Below, one piece after another: positions 35,243 through 44,771 of a stretch of DNA of 64,000 nucleotides. How positions within the stretch are numbered: the stretch's first letter is position 1; each line of letters opens with the position of its first letter. The notes beneath the pieces are model-generated. The model was given only the letters and a program-made list of their open reading frames with translations. It searched no databases and was not told the DNA's origin. The translations under genes were made by a program, and so were the position numbers. This DNA is from Seonamhaeicola maritimus (GTDB lineage Bacteria > Bacteroidota > Bacteroidia > Flavobacteriales > Flavobacteriaceae), in assembly GCF_008056315.1 (NCBI RefSeq), contig NZ_VRKQ01000021.1:62001-126000 (forward strand). The letters are read 5' to 3'.

Positions 35243-37231
35243 CTATTTGTCTGAATTATCTTCTGCTGGAATGTCTTCAGTTTCTTTTTCGTCTTCGGCT
35301 GCTATAGGTAATTCTTTTTCAAAAGCACGTTTGCCAAACACTTTTTCAAGGTTATCCTTAAAAATAACTTCTTTATCTAAAAGCTCTTCTGCAAGTTCTG
35401 TTAATTTATCCTTGTTTTCTTCAAGAAGTTTAACCGCTCTATCGTATTGCTTTTCAATAATGTCAGAGATTTCTTTATCAATCAATTCAGCTGTTTGTTC
35501 GCTATAGGGTTTCGTAAAACCGTATTCACTTTGACCAGAAGAGTCATAATATGTCAAGTTTCCAATTTTATCACTCAATCCATAGATAGTTACCATGGCT
35601 CTAGCTTGTTTTGTTACTTTTTCCAAATCGCTTAACGCCCCAGTAGATATTTTATTAAAAATAACTTGTTCGGCTGCTCTACCCCCTAAAGCTGCACACA
35701 TTTCATCAAGCATTTGTTCTGGACGAACAATTAAACGCTCTTCCGGTAAATACCATGCGGCTCCTAATGAACGACCTCTAGGTACAATAGTTACTTTTAC
35801 AAGTGGTGCCGCATGTTCTAACATCCAACTTACAGTAGCATGACCTGCTTCATGGTAAGCAACCGCTTTTTTCTCACTTGGTGTAACTATTTTATTTTTC
35901 TTTTCTAAACCGCCAATAATTCTATCTACGGCATCAAGGAAATCTTGTTTATCAACTTCTTTTTTACCATTTCTGGCTGCAATTAACGCAGCTTCATTAC
36001 ATACATTGGCAATATCGGCACCTGAGAAACCTGGTGTTTGTTTAGAAAGGAAATCAGTATCTAAGTCTTTTGCCTTTTTAAGAGGTCTTAAATGAACTTC
36101 AAATATTTCTTTACGTTCTCTAACGTCTGGTAAGTCAACATAAATTTGTCTATCAAATCTACCCGCACGCATTAATGCTTTATCTAAAATATCGGCTCTA
36201 TTGGTAGCGGCTAGTACAATTACGTTAGTGTTAGTACCAAAACCATCCATTTCAGTTAGTAACTGATTCAATGTGTTTTCTCTTTCATCATTACTGCCAG
36301 ACATAGCATTTTTTCCTCTTGCTCTACCTATGGCATCAATCTCATCAATAAAAATGATTGAAGGTGATTTTTCTTTGGCTTGTTTAAATAAATCACGAAC
36401 ACGCGATGCTCCAACACCAACAAACATTTCAACAAAATCTGAACCTGATAAAGAGAAGAAAGGTACCTTAGCTTCACCTGCAACAGCTTTTGCTAATAAG
36501 GTTTTACCTGTTCCAGGAGGTCCTACTAGTAGAGCTCCTTTTGGAATTTTCCCTCCCAAGGTGGTATATTTTTCAGGGAATTTTAAGAAGTCTACAATTT
36601 CCTGAACTTCTTCTTTAGCTCCTTCTAAACCAGCAACATCTTTAAAAGAAGTTTTAACTTCCGTATTCTGGTCAAAAAGTTTTGCTTTAGATTTACCAAT
36701 ATTAAAAATTTGGCCTCCTGCACCTCCACCAGCTCCACCAGACATTCTTCGCATAATGAAAATCCAAACCCCAATTAATAATATGAAAGGAAGAATACCA
36801 ATTAGTAAGTTTCCAAAGGTGTCAGACTCCTTGTCAAATTTCTTAATGGGTTTAGTATCTAGCCCTTCAATGATTTCATCAATATCATTTTCAAATTTCT
36901 CAAGGCTTCCAATATCAAATTTATAGTTAGGTAATTTACTTACCGAAGGTATAAATGGTTGCTGTTTAGAATTTTTGTGTTCTTCTTTAGCCTCTGCATC
37001 TGGGGTCAAATAAGCTTGGGCTGTTCCAGTATTAGTAATGATAACTACTTCTTCAATATCACCAGCTTCAAGATATTGAAAAAATTCTGATGTGGTAATT
37101 TCAGAACCTCCACTGCCACTGCTTTCACCAAATAACTGAAAGCCTAAAAAAAGAGCAATTAAAATACCGTAAATCCAATATGGACTAAATTTTGGTTTCT
37201 TCTCTTTTAAGTTTTTTTTATCGTTTGCCAT
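35243..37231 (-). CDS. ftsH: ATP-dependent zinc metalloprotease FtsH
   Basis: A 662-residue FtsH from the ATG at 37231. Membrane segments are at about 18-34 and 142-160, flanking a periplasmic domain. The AAA+ module has Walker A GPPGTGKT (237-244), Walker [11 protein letters not shown], and the pore motif FVGVGA; the protease site is HEAGH (460-464). The extreme C-terminus is acidic. It degrades unassembled membrane proteins and regulatory targets. A longer reading 17 codons upstream overlaps rsfS and lacks family support. It follows rsfS by eight bases. Confidence 0.97.
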   Translation of the reverse strand: MANDKKNLKEKKPKFSPYWIYGILIALFLGFQLFGESSGSGGSEITTSEFFQYLEAGDIEEVVIITNTGTAQAYLTPDAEAKEEHKNSKQQPFIPSVSKLPNYKFDIGSLEKFENDIDEIIEGLDTKPIKKFDKESDTFGNLLIGILPFILLIGVWIFIMRRMSGGAGGGAGGQIFNIGKSKAKLFDQNTEVKTSFKDVAGLEGAKEEVQEIVDFLKFPEKYTTLGGKIPKGALLVGPPGTGKTLLAKAVAGEAKVPFFSLSGSDFVEMFVGVGASRVRDLFKQAKEKSPSIIFIDEIDAIGRARGKNAMSGSNDERENTLNQLLTEMDGFGTNTNVIVLAATNRADILDKALMRAGRFDRQIYVDLPDVRERKEIFEVHLRPLKKAKDLDTDFLSKQTPGFSGADIANVCNEAALIAARNGKKEVDKQDFLDAVDRIIGGLEKKNKIVTPSEKKAVAYHEAGHATVSWMLEHAAPLVKVTIVPRGRSLGAAWYLPEERLIVRPEQMLDEMCAALGGRAAEQVIFNKISTGALSDLEKVTKQARAMVTIYGLSDKIGNLTYYDSSGQSEYGFTKPYSEQTAELIDKEISDIIEKQYDRAVKLLEENKDKLTELAEELLDKEVIFKDNLEKVFGKRAFEKELPIAAEDEKETEDIPAEDNSDK

Positions 37232-37239
37232 GTATTCTT

Positions 37240-37611
37240 TTAATAACTTGTTTCTATTACTGTTGTTTTTGCATCGCCCCAAAGACTTTCAATATCATAA
37301 TATTCTCTAACATGTTTTTGAAATACATGCACAACAACATTTACGTAATCTATTAAAACCCATTCAGCATTATCTTCGCCTTCAACATGCCAAGGCTTGT
37401 CTCTAAGTTCTTTACTTACTTTTTTCTGAACTGAATTAACTATGGCGTTTACCTGCGTGTTTGAAGTTCCTTCGCATATAATGAAGTAGTCGCAAACGGT
37501 ATTTTCAATTTCTCTTAAATCTAAAATATTTATTTCTTGCCCTTTAACATCTTCAATGCCACTTATTATTACTGATATTAATTGGTCTGCGCTTATTTTT
37601 TCTTTCGCCAT
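37240..37611 (-). CDS. rsfS: ribosome silencing factor RsfS
   Basis: A 123-residue RsfS/DUF143 protein. EINILDLREIENTVCDYFII, SNTQVNAIVNSVQKKV and EGEDNAEWVLIDYVNVVVHVF are the family signature blocks. It binds ribosomal protein uL14 and keeps subunits apart in starvation. It opens the minus-strand unit that continues with ftsH. Confidence 0.95.
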   Translation of the reverse strand: MAKEKISADQLISVIISGIEDVKGQEINILDLREIENTVCDYFIICEGTSNTQVNAIVNSVQKKVSKELRDKPWHVEGEDNAEWVLIDYVNVVVHVFQKHVREYYDIESLWGDAKTTVIETSY

Positions 37612-37630
37612 TAATTTTATTTAATTTGTG

Positions 37631-37638
37631 CAAAGTTA
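37631..37638 (-). promoter_or_regulatory. candidate -7 box TAACTTTG for rsfS-ftsH
   Basis: The minus strand reads TAACTTTG followed by C, a consensus -7 box, 19 bases before the rsfS ATG. The -33 element is unclear. Confidence 0.45.
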
Positions 37639-37704
37639 TTATTTTTTTAGTTCTTTATGCTTTAAAAAAATCATAAGATTTTAAAGCTTAACAATAACCT
37701 TTTC

Positions 37705-38433
37705 ATGCATATAATCAAACTTAATGCCACCGATTCTACAAATAATTATTTGCGTAGACTACTAGTGAATAAAAAGGTTGAAGATTTTACCGTGGTTGTT
37801 GCAGATCATCAGACTCATGGCCGTGGGCAAATGGGGACTGTTTGGAACTCTGAAGTATCTAAAAACCTCACTTTTAGTGTGTTTAAAGATTTAAGTGTTC
37901 ATGTAGTAGAGTTCCCTTTTTACATAAGCATGGCTATTTCTTTGGCTATTTTAAAGGCTTTAAAAACTTTTAATATTCCTGATTTACGTATTAAATGGCC
38001 AAACGACATTTTGTCAGCAGACAAAAAAATCTGCGGTATTTTAATAGAAAATGTCATTAAAAATAGATTAGAGTCTACAATTATTGGTATTGGAGTTAAT
38101 GTAAATCAGGTAGATTTTGAAGGTCTTCCAAAGGCTTCGTCATTAAAAAATATTACTGGAGTACATTATAATTTGGACGAGGTTTTGTTTAGAATAATGA
38201 CTTATACAAAAGAATATTCTTTGCTATTGCAAGATGGTAAGTATGATGAGGTTAAAAACGAATACGAAGCTAGTTTATTCAGAAAAGATAAACCATCAAC
38301 TTTTAAGGATGCTAATGGTAATTTCTTTTCAGGATTTGTAAAAGGTGTAACCAAATATGGTAAACTTATGATAACCTTAGAAGATGAAATTGTAAAAAAG
38401 TTTGATCTAAAAGAAATTGAAATACTTTACTAA
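37705..38433 (+). CDS. birA: biotin--[acetyl-CoA carboxylase] ligase, monofunctional
   Basis: A 242-residue class I biotin ligase without the DNA-binding N-terminal domain of E. coli BirA, so it is not a repressor. The adenylate-binding loop is HGRGQMGTVWNS, slightly unlike the usual GRGRRGR. IKWPNDIL and the catalytic lysine in KICGILIEN are present, as is GIGVNVNQ. A small C-terminal domain follows. It attaches biotin to the carboxyl carrier protein. The 3' end overlaps the convergent SRPBCC gene by four bases. Confidence 0.94.
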   Translation: MHIIKLNATDSTNNYLRRLLVNKKVEDFTVVVADHQTHGRGQMGTVWNSEVSKNLTFSVFKDLSVHVVEFPFYISMAISLAILKALKTFNIPDLRIKWPNDILSADKKICGILIENVIKNRLESTIIGIGVNVNQVDFEGLPKASSLKNITGVHYNLDEVLFRIMTYTKEYSLLLQDGKYDEVKNEYEASLFRKDKPSTFKDANGNFFSGFVKGVTKYGKLMITLEDEIVKKFDLKEIEILY

Positions 38434-38825
38434 ATAGCGTTTGGAATACTTGTAGCTAAGGTTTCTATAAACTTAGTAATAGGTCCTTTAATCATCATTG
38501 CCATCATAGGGTTAAAATCGCCTGCAAACTGTAATTGAACTTCACTTGATGTATCTCCTGTTTTTACTATGTTTCCTGTTAATGAAAAATCTATTTTTCC
38601 ACCAGCGGCACCTAAAACAATTTTATTTGGAGCATCAATTTCTTTCTTTTTTAAGATAATTTCTGGCATTCCTTTTAAAGCAAAAACAAATTTATCGTCT
38701 TCTAAAACTTCAAATTTACTTATGTTTTCGGGCATTAAAGATTCAAAATTTTTAACATCAGCTAAAAATTCAAAAACTTCCTCAGGAGATTTTTCAACAT
38801 TTATTTTTGGAGATTCTAAATTCAT
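38430..38825 (-). CDS. SRPBCC/START-like domain protein
   Basis: A 131-residue helix-grip-fold protein. The opening (INVEKSPEEVFEFLADVKNF), the middle strands (GMPEIILKKKEIDAPNKIVL) and the long C-terminal helix (MMIKGPITKFIETLATSIPN) match the SRPBCC layout of ligand- or lipid-binding proteins such as the CoxG and polyketide-cyclase-like groups. No catalytic residues can be named. It follows pyrE on the same strand by 43 bases and may share its transcript. Confidence 0.82.
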   Translation of the reverse strand: MNLESPKINVEKSPEEVFEFLADVKNFESLMPENISKFEVLEDDKFVFALKGMPEIILKKKEIDAPNKIVLGAAGGKIDFSLTGNIVKTGDTSSEVQLQFAGDFNPMMAMMIKGPITKFIETLATSIPNAI

Positions 38826-38868
38826 AATTATATTAAATGAGATTAAATACTTTTATACAGTCCAATAA

Positions 38869-39513
38869 TTAAATGCCATTCCATTCACTAGGATTGGTGT
38901 TCCAATCTGACAAAGTTTTTAGCTGGTCTTCGGTAATATATTTGGTTTGTAAAGCTTGCTCAAGTAAACTTTCATAATTACCCAAGGATTGCAGCAATAC
39001 GTTGTCTTTTTCAAAATTTTGTTTAGCAACATCAAATCCGTAAGTAAAAATAGCTATCATACCTTTTACATTAATACCGGCGTCTCTTAATGCATTAACT
39101 GCATTTAAACTACTTTTTCCTGTACTAATTAAATCTTCAACCACAACTACGTTCTGGCCTTTTTCAATAAAACCTTCAATTTGATTCTTTCGCCCGTGTC
39201 CTTTGGCATCTGGTCTTACATAAATAAAGGGTAGCCCCATATATTCTGCAACCAACATGCCTATACCAATAGCACCGGTTGCAACTCCTGCAATAGCATC
39301 TGGTTTGCCATATTGCTTTTCAATTTGTTTAGCCATGGTTTCCCTAACGTAATTACGTATTGGAGGAAATGATAGGATAATACGGTTGTCACAATAAATT
39401 GGAGATTTCCATCCGGAGGCCCAGGTGAATGGTTCTTTTGGACTAAGTTTTATAGCGTTCACTTGCAATAGAACTTCGGCAGTTTTTCTGGCAGTGTGTT
39501 TGTTAAAAATCAT
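38869..39513 (-). CDS. pyrE: orotate phosphoribosyltransferase
   Basis: A 214-residue OPRTase. FTWASGWKSPIYCDNR is the substrate loop, AGVATGAIGIGMLVA is family-typical, RPDAKGHGRKNQIEG forms the mobile catalytic loop, and VVVEDLISTGKSSLNAV is the PRPP-binding motif. It makes orotidine-5'-phosphate in de novo pyrimidine synthesis. The -7 box ends five bases before the ATG. Confidence 0.97.
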   Translation of the reverse strand: MIFNKHTARKTAEVLLQVNAIKLSPKEPFTWASGWKSPIYCDNRIILSFPPIRNYVRETMAKQIEKQYGKPDAIAGVATGAIGIGMLVAEYMGLPFIYVRPDAKGHGRKNQIEGFIEKGQNVVVVEDLISTGKSSLNAVNALRDAGINVKGMIAIFTYGFDVAKQNFEKDNVLLQSLGNYESLLEQALQTKYITEDQLKTLSDWNTNPSEWNGI

Positions 39514-39518
39514 GTTGC

Positions 39519-39526
39519 CAAAAATA
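39519..39526 (-). promoter_or_regulatory. candidate -7 box TATTTTTG for pyrE
   Basis: The minus strand reads TATTTTTG followed by G, a TAnnTTTG box that ends five bases before the pyrE ATG. The predicted mRNA would be leaderless or nearly so. Confidence 0.45.
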
Positions 39527-39643
39527 CGGATAAATTTATTTTTATGTTAGCGTAGGGGTATGAATAAAAATATTTTTTTCAACAATTATTGGTTTGTCTG
39601 TAAAAATGATATTTTTACCAAAGTGAAATGTTAAAGACAATCT

Positions 39644-40225
39644 ATGCTCAAAGTTTTTGTTGGTGATAAACCTATTATTTTAACTACCAAAGTAGAACAA
39701 GAAATAAACTTTAAAAATTATTTACTTGATACCGTAAATATTGGAAAGGTAATTAAGGAACTTAATAGTTCTAAGTTGAGTGAGGTAAGATTAATTCATA
39801 AAAACGAAGACAAACTTTTAAGTAAGTTTTTGAGGAAACTACCTAATGTTATAGCTGGAGGCGGAAAGGTTTATAATGATAAGGGTGAAGTGCTATTTAT
39901 TTATAGGAATGATAAATGGGATTTACCTAAAGGAAAAGCAGAAAGAAAAGAAACTATTGAAGAAACCTCAATTAGAGAAGTAGAAGAAGAAACTGGTGTT
40001 GAGGGATTAGAAATTACAAAACCATTAGAAACAACTTATCATATTTTTAAACGAAATGGGCGTCATAGAATTAAAATCACCTATTGGTTTGAAATGAAAA
40101 CCTCTTTTAACGGAACACTTTATCCGCAGATAAAGGAGGGCATAACCAAGGTTGAATGGTTAAATAAAAAGCAATCTACTAAAGCACTTAAGAATTCTTA
40201 TGCTAATATTAGGGCTTTGGTATAG
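39644..40225 (+). CDS. Nudix hydrolase
   Basis: A 193-residue protein. The complete Nudix box (GX5EX7REUXEEXGU) lies at KGKAERKETIEETSIREVEE and the following ETG. The first 65 residues are an extra domain that is not part of the Nudix fold, with FVGDKPIILTT and the basic segment KNEDKLLSKFLRKLPN. The substrate, a nucleoside diphosphate linked to another group, cannot be told. Divergent from pyrE. Confidence 0.9.
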   Translation: MLKVFVGDKPIILTTKVEQEINFKNYLLDTVNIGKVIKELNSSKLSEVRLIHKNEDKLLSKFLRKLPNVIAGGGKVYNDKGEVLFIYRNDKWDLPKGKAERKETIEETSIREVEEETGVEGLEITKPLETTYHIFKRNGRHRIKITYWFEMKTSFNGTLYPQIKEGITKVEWLNKKQSTKALKNSYANIRALV

Positions 40226-40226
40226 C

Positions 40227-41405
40227 TTATTTGTCTTGTCTAATCCAAGTCAATTTATGCCATAGTTTTTCTAAAGGACCTTGGCCATATTTCTTAATCC
40301 AGAACTTGCAGAATTGTATTTGAATAATTAATAATAGAATTCCAATGCCCAAACTAGCTGTGTGCCTAACTGAAGGCCCTAAACCTAATCCGTAACCGTA
40401 AAAAACAAATCCACCTAAAACAGATTGAAACACATACGCGGTTAAACTCATTCTTCCGCAGTATCTTAATCCCGTTGATATTTTTCTAAAGACTTCAGAT
40501 TGATATAGTAGTATAAAGCCAGATACCAAAATGAGCGTAAAAGCTAAATTACCATACATGTCAATAACTTTAAAAATGGTGTCTCTGTGTATTTTTAAAT
40601 CGGTTATATTTTCAAAGTTAAGTTCTAAAACGAATAGGGGAACAAAGGCAACAGAAGCTATAATTAAAGTTTGTTTCCAAAACCTTTTGCTTTTGTTAGA
40701 ATCGATAAAAAGTTTTTTCTTTCCTATCCAATACCCTAAAATAAAGAGACCTGCTGTTTGAACCAATCTGCCAACTTCCAACGCCCACATTAAGCCAGCC
40801 TTATGACCGAAGAGCGTATTGTTTTTTATAAGAGTAAAGAATGAAGTCCCTTGTTGTCCTTCAGCAAGAAGTCTCCAAAGACCACCGGATTGCCAAGTGG
40901 GAAAGGTATACGTTTTGTCGCATAAATAATATAGGTAGTGTCCCCATTCAATGGGTTGTGCTAACAAAACTATTGATGCTATAAGCAATCCTTTTTCGTT
41001 CCATTTTCTAACTACTATTAGAATAAGGCCTACCATAGAATACATAAGTAGTACTTCTCCGGGAAAAAATAACCCATTAAAAAAAGCAAAACAAGCCAGT
41101 AGAATCATGCGCCAAAAAAACCGAAGTCCAAAGTCTTTACCAAGATTTAATTGTTTGGTAGACATCAAACAAAAAGTGAAGCCGAATAAAATAGCAAAAA
41201 TAGCATAACCCTTACCTCCGAAAAGGAAAAAAAAAGTTTCCCAGATACTATCATCTAAACGGTTCAACCAATCTGGTTGTGTACTTTTATCTGGAAAGAC
41301 ATAAAAATTAAAATGTTCTATACTGTGTAGAAGCAAAATACCCATGATAGCAAAACCTCTTAGCGCATCAACAACTTCTATTCTTTTTTTTCTTATTACA
41401 TCCAT
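40227..41405 (-). CDS. DUF418 polytopic membrane protein
   Basis: A 392-residue protein with about ten transmembrane helices. EVVDALRGFAIMGILLLHSI at the N-terminus is the family opening shared with acyltransferase-3-like proteins, and the C-terminal RYCGRMSLTAYVFQSVLGGF and FCKFWIKKYGQGPLEKLWH are DUF418 signatures. Function unknown; a role in transfer of acyl groups across the membrane is only suspected from the distant similarity. Its last bases follow the Nudix stop directly, convergent. Confidence 0.88.
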   Translation of the reverse strand: MDVIRKKRIEVVDALRGFAIMGILLLHSIEHFNFYVFPDKSTQPDWLNRLDDSIWETFFFLFGGKGYAIFAILFGFTFCLMSTKQLNLGKDFGLRFFWRMILLACFAFFNGLFFPGEVLLMYSMVGLILIVVRKWNEKGLLIASIVLLAQPIEWGHYLYYLCDKTYTFPTWQSGGLWRLLAEGQQGTSFFTLIKNNTLFGHKAGLMWALEVGRLVQTAGLFILGYWIGKKKLFIDSNKSKRFWKQTLIIASVAFVPLFVLELNFENITDLKIHRDTIFKVIDMYGNLAFTLILVSGFILLYQSEVFRKISTGLRYCGRMSLTAYVFQSVLGGFVFYGYGLGLGPSVRHTASLGIGILLLIIQIQFCKFWIKKYGQGPLEKLWHKLTWIRQDK

Positions 41406-41662
41406 GTTATTTATTTGTCCAAGTAAATGTAGATATTTCTTTCAATTCATTTCTTAAATTAACTTAATATTAAAGACTCATTTACATATTCTGAGGCCAT
41501 AAAATTAATTTTTTGATAAATTAGGAAGTGAATTATTTTGAAGGCTTTAAGGGATTAGGAAAAAATGAGTACTTTTATATATGTAGATATAATACCTACA
41601 TTGCTATTATTATTTTTTGAAGTTAGTTGTGATTTTTTCTCTCTTAAAAGAATAAGTTTTAA

Positions 41663-42028
41663 ATGAAAAGTTATAAACTAACATTTGGTACTATCAATAT
41701 CATTAGTGGTAATTTAGCCGAAGTTATTGCCGATGAAGGCATTGAAATGAATGAAACTTTGGTTAATGAATTTCATGATTTTTTATTGCAGAATCTTGTA
41801 GCTCCATTTTCACTTCTTATAAATAGAAAAAACTCTTATAGTTATACATTTCAAGCTCAGAGACTCATTGGTAAACTAAAAGAAATTAAAGCCATAGCTG
41901 TTGTAATTGGCACTAGTGGCGCTTTGATGTCAACCGAAACTCTTATAAATCTGAACAAGGATAGTGATTGGAATATTTATGTTTTCCAGCAAAGAGAAAA
42001 GGCCTTAGAGTGGATTGATAAGCAATAA
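41663..42028 (+). CDS. SpoIIAA-like (STAS/SEC14-type) protein
   Basis: A 121-residue protein whose predicted strand/helix alternation and LVAPFSLLINRKNSYSYTF, KEIKAIAVVIGTSGAL and WNIYVFQQREKALEWI match the SpoIIAA-like family of small STAS-related proteins found in Bacteroidota. There is no serine phosphorylation site like that of true SpoIIAA that I can point to. It lies 109 bases upstream of a SulP transporter with a C-terminal STAS region, on the same strand but separated by a good promoter. Confidence 0.7.
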   Translation: MKSYKLTFGTINIISGNLAEVIADEGIEMNETLVNEFHDFLLQNLVAPFSLLINRKNSYSYTFQAQRLIGKLKEIKAIAVVIGTSGALMSTETLINLNKDSDWNIYVFQQREKALEWIDKQ

Positions 42029-42087
42029 CTAGTTGTCTGGAATTCAAACGTTTTAGTATTCTTACCTATTGAATTCTAGGAAATTAC

Positions 42088-42117
42088 TTGCGACTTCCTT
42101 TATTAACATTAAATTTG
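42088..42117 (+). promoter_or_regulatory. Bacteroidota-type promoter for the SulP gene
   Basis: TTG at 42088-42090, 19 bases, then TAAATTTG at 42110-42117 followed by C. Both elements and the spacing match the TTG/TAnnTTTG consensus. The start codon is 20 bases after the -7 box. Confidence 0.65.
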
Positions 42118-42137
42118 CACCCTCTAAAGAATAAGTC

Positions 42138-43751
42138 ATGACAGAATTTATCAGAAAGCGCGCTAAAAACGCTAAAAACGATATTTTAAGCGGAATTACA
42201 GTAGCATTAGCTTTGGTTCCTGAAGCGGTTGCTTTTGCATTTGTAGCAGGTGTAGATCCATTGGTTGGATTGTATGCAGCTTTTATGATTGGCTTAATTA
42301 CCTCAATCTTTGGGGGGCGTCCAGGAATGATTAGTGGAGCAACAGGTGCATTGGCTGTGGTTATGGTGAGTTTAGTTGCAGAAGGTAATGCCATGGGTAC
42401 ACCAGATGAAAACTTGGGCCTTTACTATTTATTAGCTACCGTAATTTTGATGGGTGGTATACAAGTTCTTGCGGGTGTATTGAAGTTGGGCAAATTTGTT
42501 AGACTAATTCCTCACCCTGTAATGATGGGGTTTGTAAACGGTTTAGCTATTGTCATTTTTATGGCGCAATTAAAAATGTTTAGAGATGTAAATGGCGATT
42601 ATTTTACAGGTTCTGAACTCTGGACAATGATTGGTCTTGTAGCCTTAACCATGGGTATTATGTTTGGGTTACCAAAGATTACAAAAAAACTGCCTGAAGC
42701 TTTAGTTGGTATTTTGGTGGTTTCTGCCATAGCAATTTTTGGGGATTTTGATGTGGCAACGGTTGGTAGTTTTATTAGAGATGGAGGAGGAGAAGGTTTA
42801 AAAGGAGGTCTACCTCAATTTCAAACAGAGCTTTTTAGTAAAGTTCCGTTTAGTTTAGAAACACTTTGGTTTATAGGTCCATATGCATTAATACTTGCCG
42901 CTATAGGATTAATAGAATCTTTAATGACACTAAACCTTGTTGATGAGCTAACTGAAACAAGAGGGAATACCAATAGAGAATGTATGGCACAAGGAGGAGC
43001 AAACATTGTTACCGGATTATTTGGTGGTATGGGTGGTTGTGCCATGATTGGTCAATCTATTATTAACATTAAAGGTGGAGGTCGTGGCAGATTGTCTGGC
43101 ATTGTAGCCGCCGTTTTATTGCTTGTGTTCATATTATTTGCATCAAGTTATATTGAGCAAATTCCTATTGCAGCTTTAGTTGGTGTAATGTTTATGGTAG
43201 TTGTAGGAACATTTGCCTGGAGTAGTTTCCGCATACTAAATAAAATTCCGCGTACAGATGTTATTGTTTTGGTAGCCGTATCATCGCTAACTGTAATTTT
43301 TGATTTAGCCATTGCTGTAATAGCGGGTGTCATTATAAGTGCCCTAGTATTTTCATGGGAAAATGCGGTTCGTATTAGAGCACGTAAACGTATGAGAGAA
43401 GACGGCACTAAAGTTTATGAGATTTGGGGACCTTTATTTTTCGGGTCTATTATAGCCTTCAATGAAAAATTTGATGCTAAAAATGATCCCCAAAATGTTG
43501 AAGTAGATTTTATAGAATCTAGGGTGAGTGATCATTCAGCAATCGAGGCTATTTTTAATTTGGTAAGTAAATATGAAGCCGAAGGTAAATCAATTAAACT
43601 TAAACACTTAAGTGAAGATTGTAAGGTGTTATTGTTTAAATCAAGTCCTAAGTTTAGAGAGGTAATAGTGGAAGATATTGATGACCCTCGTTATCATTTA
43701 GCTGAAAATCCTGAAGCTTTCACCAAAGGACTTTCAGAATATAAACTATAA
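42138..43751 (+). CDS. SulP-family anion transporter with STAS domain
   Basis: A 537-residue SLC26/SulP protein. The first ~400 residues form 10-14 membrane helices: ALALVPEAVAFAFVAGVDPLVG is the family opening, MISGATGALAVVMVSLV the substrate-site region, and ESLMTLNLVDELTETRGNTN plus GGMGGCAMIGQS are typical. A cytoplasmic STAS domain follows (about 425-520). Substrates in the family are sulfate, bicarbonate or other anions; low similarity to BicA or sulfate permeases cannot be separated here. Confidence 0.92.
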   Translation: MTEFIRKRAKNAKNDILSGITVALALVPEAVAFAFVAGVDPLVGLYAAFMIGLITSIFGGRPGMISGATGALAVVMVSLVAEGNAMGTPDENLGLYYLLATVILMGGIQVLAGVLKLGKFVRLIPHPVMMGFVNGLAIVIFMAQLKMFRDVNGDYFTGSELWTMIGLVALTMGIMFGLPKITKKLPEALVGILVVSAIAIFGDFDVATVGSFIRDGGGEGLKGGLPQFQTELFSKVPFSLETLWFIGPYALILAAIGLIESLMTLNLVDELTETRGNTNRECMAQGGANIVTGLFGGMGGCAMIGQSIINIKGGGRGRLSGIVAAVLLLVFILFASSYIEQIPIAALVGVMFMVVVGTFAWSSFRILNKIPRTDVIVLVAVSSLTVIFDLAIAVIAGVIISALVFSWENAVRIRARKRMREDGTKVYEIWGPLFFGSIIAFNEKFDAKNDPQNVEVDFIESRVSDHSAIEAIFNLVSKYEAEGKSIKLKHLSEDCKVLLFKSSPKFREVIVEDIDDPRYHLAENPEAFTKGLSEYKL

Positions 43752-43774
43752 TTTTACAATTAACAGCCACAAGA

Positions 43775-44221
43775 CTAGCGTATAGGCTTTTTAAGTTGCT
43801 CTTTAACACGGTCAAATGATTTTTTACTAGCACGTTCCCAACGGTAAATATTGTATTTTTTACCTTTGCTGGCTTCACGGATTGCTTCTTTTTCTCTAAG
43901 TTGTTTGAGCCAATTAAAGCGTCTTTTAATAACGGTTGATCCTAATTCATCATTGCATCCAATTTTTTCTAAAGCATTGAGGGCTGCGATAGATACATTT
44001 TGAACTTTGTCATCTATAGTCTTTAGTAAAATAGGAATAGATGATTTATGACCCAATATACCCAAGGCCTCTGCGGCTAATTTTCTGGTTCTATAATTTC
44101 CATATTCCAAAGCATACTCAATTCTATAAACATACTGATATTGTATCCATCTATCAATATCATTTTCAGATGGCTGTACAATATTAAGTTTAAAAAGAAA
44201 GTATTTAATATGATGTAACAT
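43775..44221 (-). CDS. HEAT-repeat protein
   Basis: A 148-residue protein with HEAT/PBS-lyase-like repeats in the middle: GNYRTRKLAAEALGILGHKS, SIPILLKTIDDKVQNVSIAA and LNALEKIGC. The C-terminal quarter is basic (WLKQLREKEAIREASKGKKY). It has no signal peptide, so a cytoplasmic scaffolding or regulatory role is possible. No specific partner is known. Confidence 0.78.
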   Translation of the reverse strand: MLHHIKYFLFKLNIVQPSENDIDRWIQYQYVYRIEYALEYGNYRTRKLAAEALGILGHKSSIPILLKTIDDKVQNVSIAALNALEKIGCNDELGSTVIKRRFNWLKQLREKEAIREASKGKKYNIYRWERASKKSFDRVKEQLKKPIR

Positions 44222-44282
44222 GAGCTATTATTCTTACTTTATTAGTATAGAATATATTAAAAATGTTACAGGCTCTATGATG

Positions 44283-44770
44283 TTAGTTTTTAGATACGTT
44301 TTTGCTCTGACCACTTAAGAATTTCCATCCATCCTTACGTTTTACTAAAGTGCCAGATTCAACTACCTTGAATGAGCTTTTAATATTCGAGGTATCAAGC
44401 TGAACACCTTCTACAACACCTGTATAAACTGCTATGTTTTTTGTTAGTGGATGTATGTGTAGCGGGTTCCAATCAAATTCAAGATACTTTACAAGTGGAT
44501 GATGAGATAAAAGAAGGCTAGAAACTGTTTTATAATCTGAGGAGCTTGAATTGCCAGATAGCAGCCAAAAAAAGTCTCTAGATTCATCTAGATATTTAAT
44601 AATGTCCTTAATACCATTTTCAATTAAATCATCATGATATTCCGCAAACATTTCCTTTATTTCTATCCGAACTTTTTTCTTTCTTCATTGCTTAGAGAAG
44701 GTAATTCTTGTCCATAGCTATTTCCTAAAACAAAAAAAAGAAGTAGGAAGTATATATGGAATGATTTCAT
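44283..44770 (-). pseudogene. exported NTF2/SnoaL-like (DUF4440-type?) protein with frameshift
   Basis: A start ATG at 44770, four bases after the coaD stop, begins a signal peptide (MKSFHIYFLLLFFVLGNSYG) and the start of a mature protein, QELPSLSNEERKK. The frame then stops within about three codons. The next frame continues with IRIEIKEMFAEYHDDLIENG and runs to 44283 as a small alpha+beta protein of NTF2-like appearance (AVYTGVVEGVQLDTSNIKSS, FKVVESGTLVKRKDGWKFLS). One extra base in the run of six T (six A on the coding strand) at 44673-44678 restores a single ~162-residue frame. Without it only the leaderless body could be made from the ATG at 44651. Confidence 0.75.
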
Positions 44771-44771
44771 G

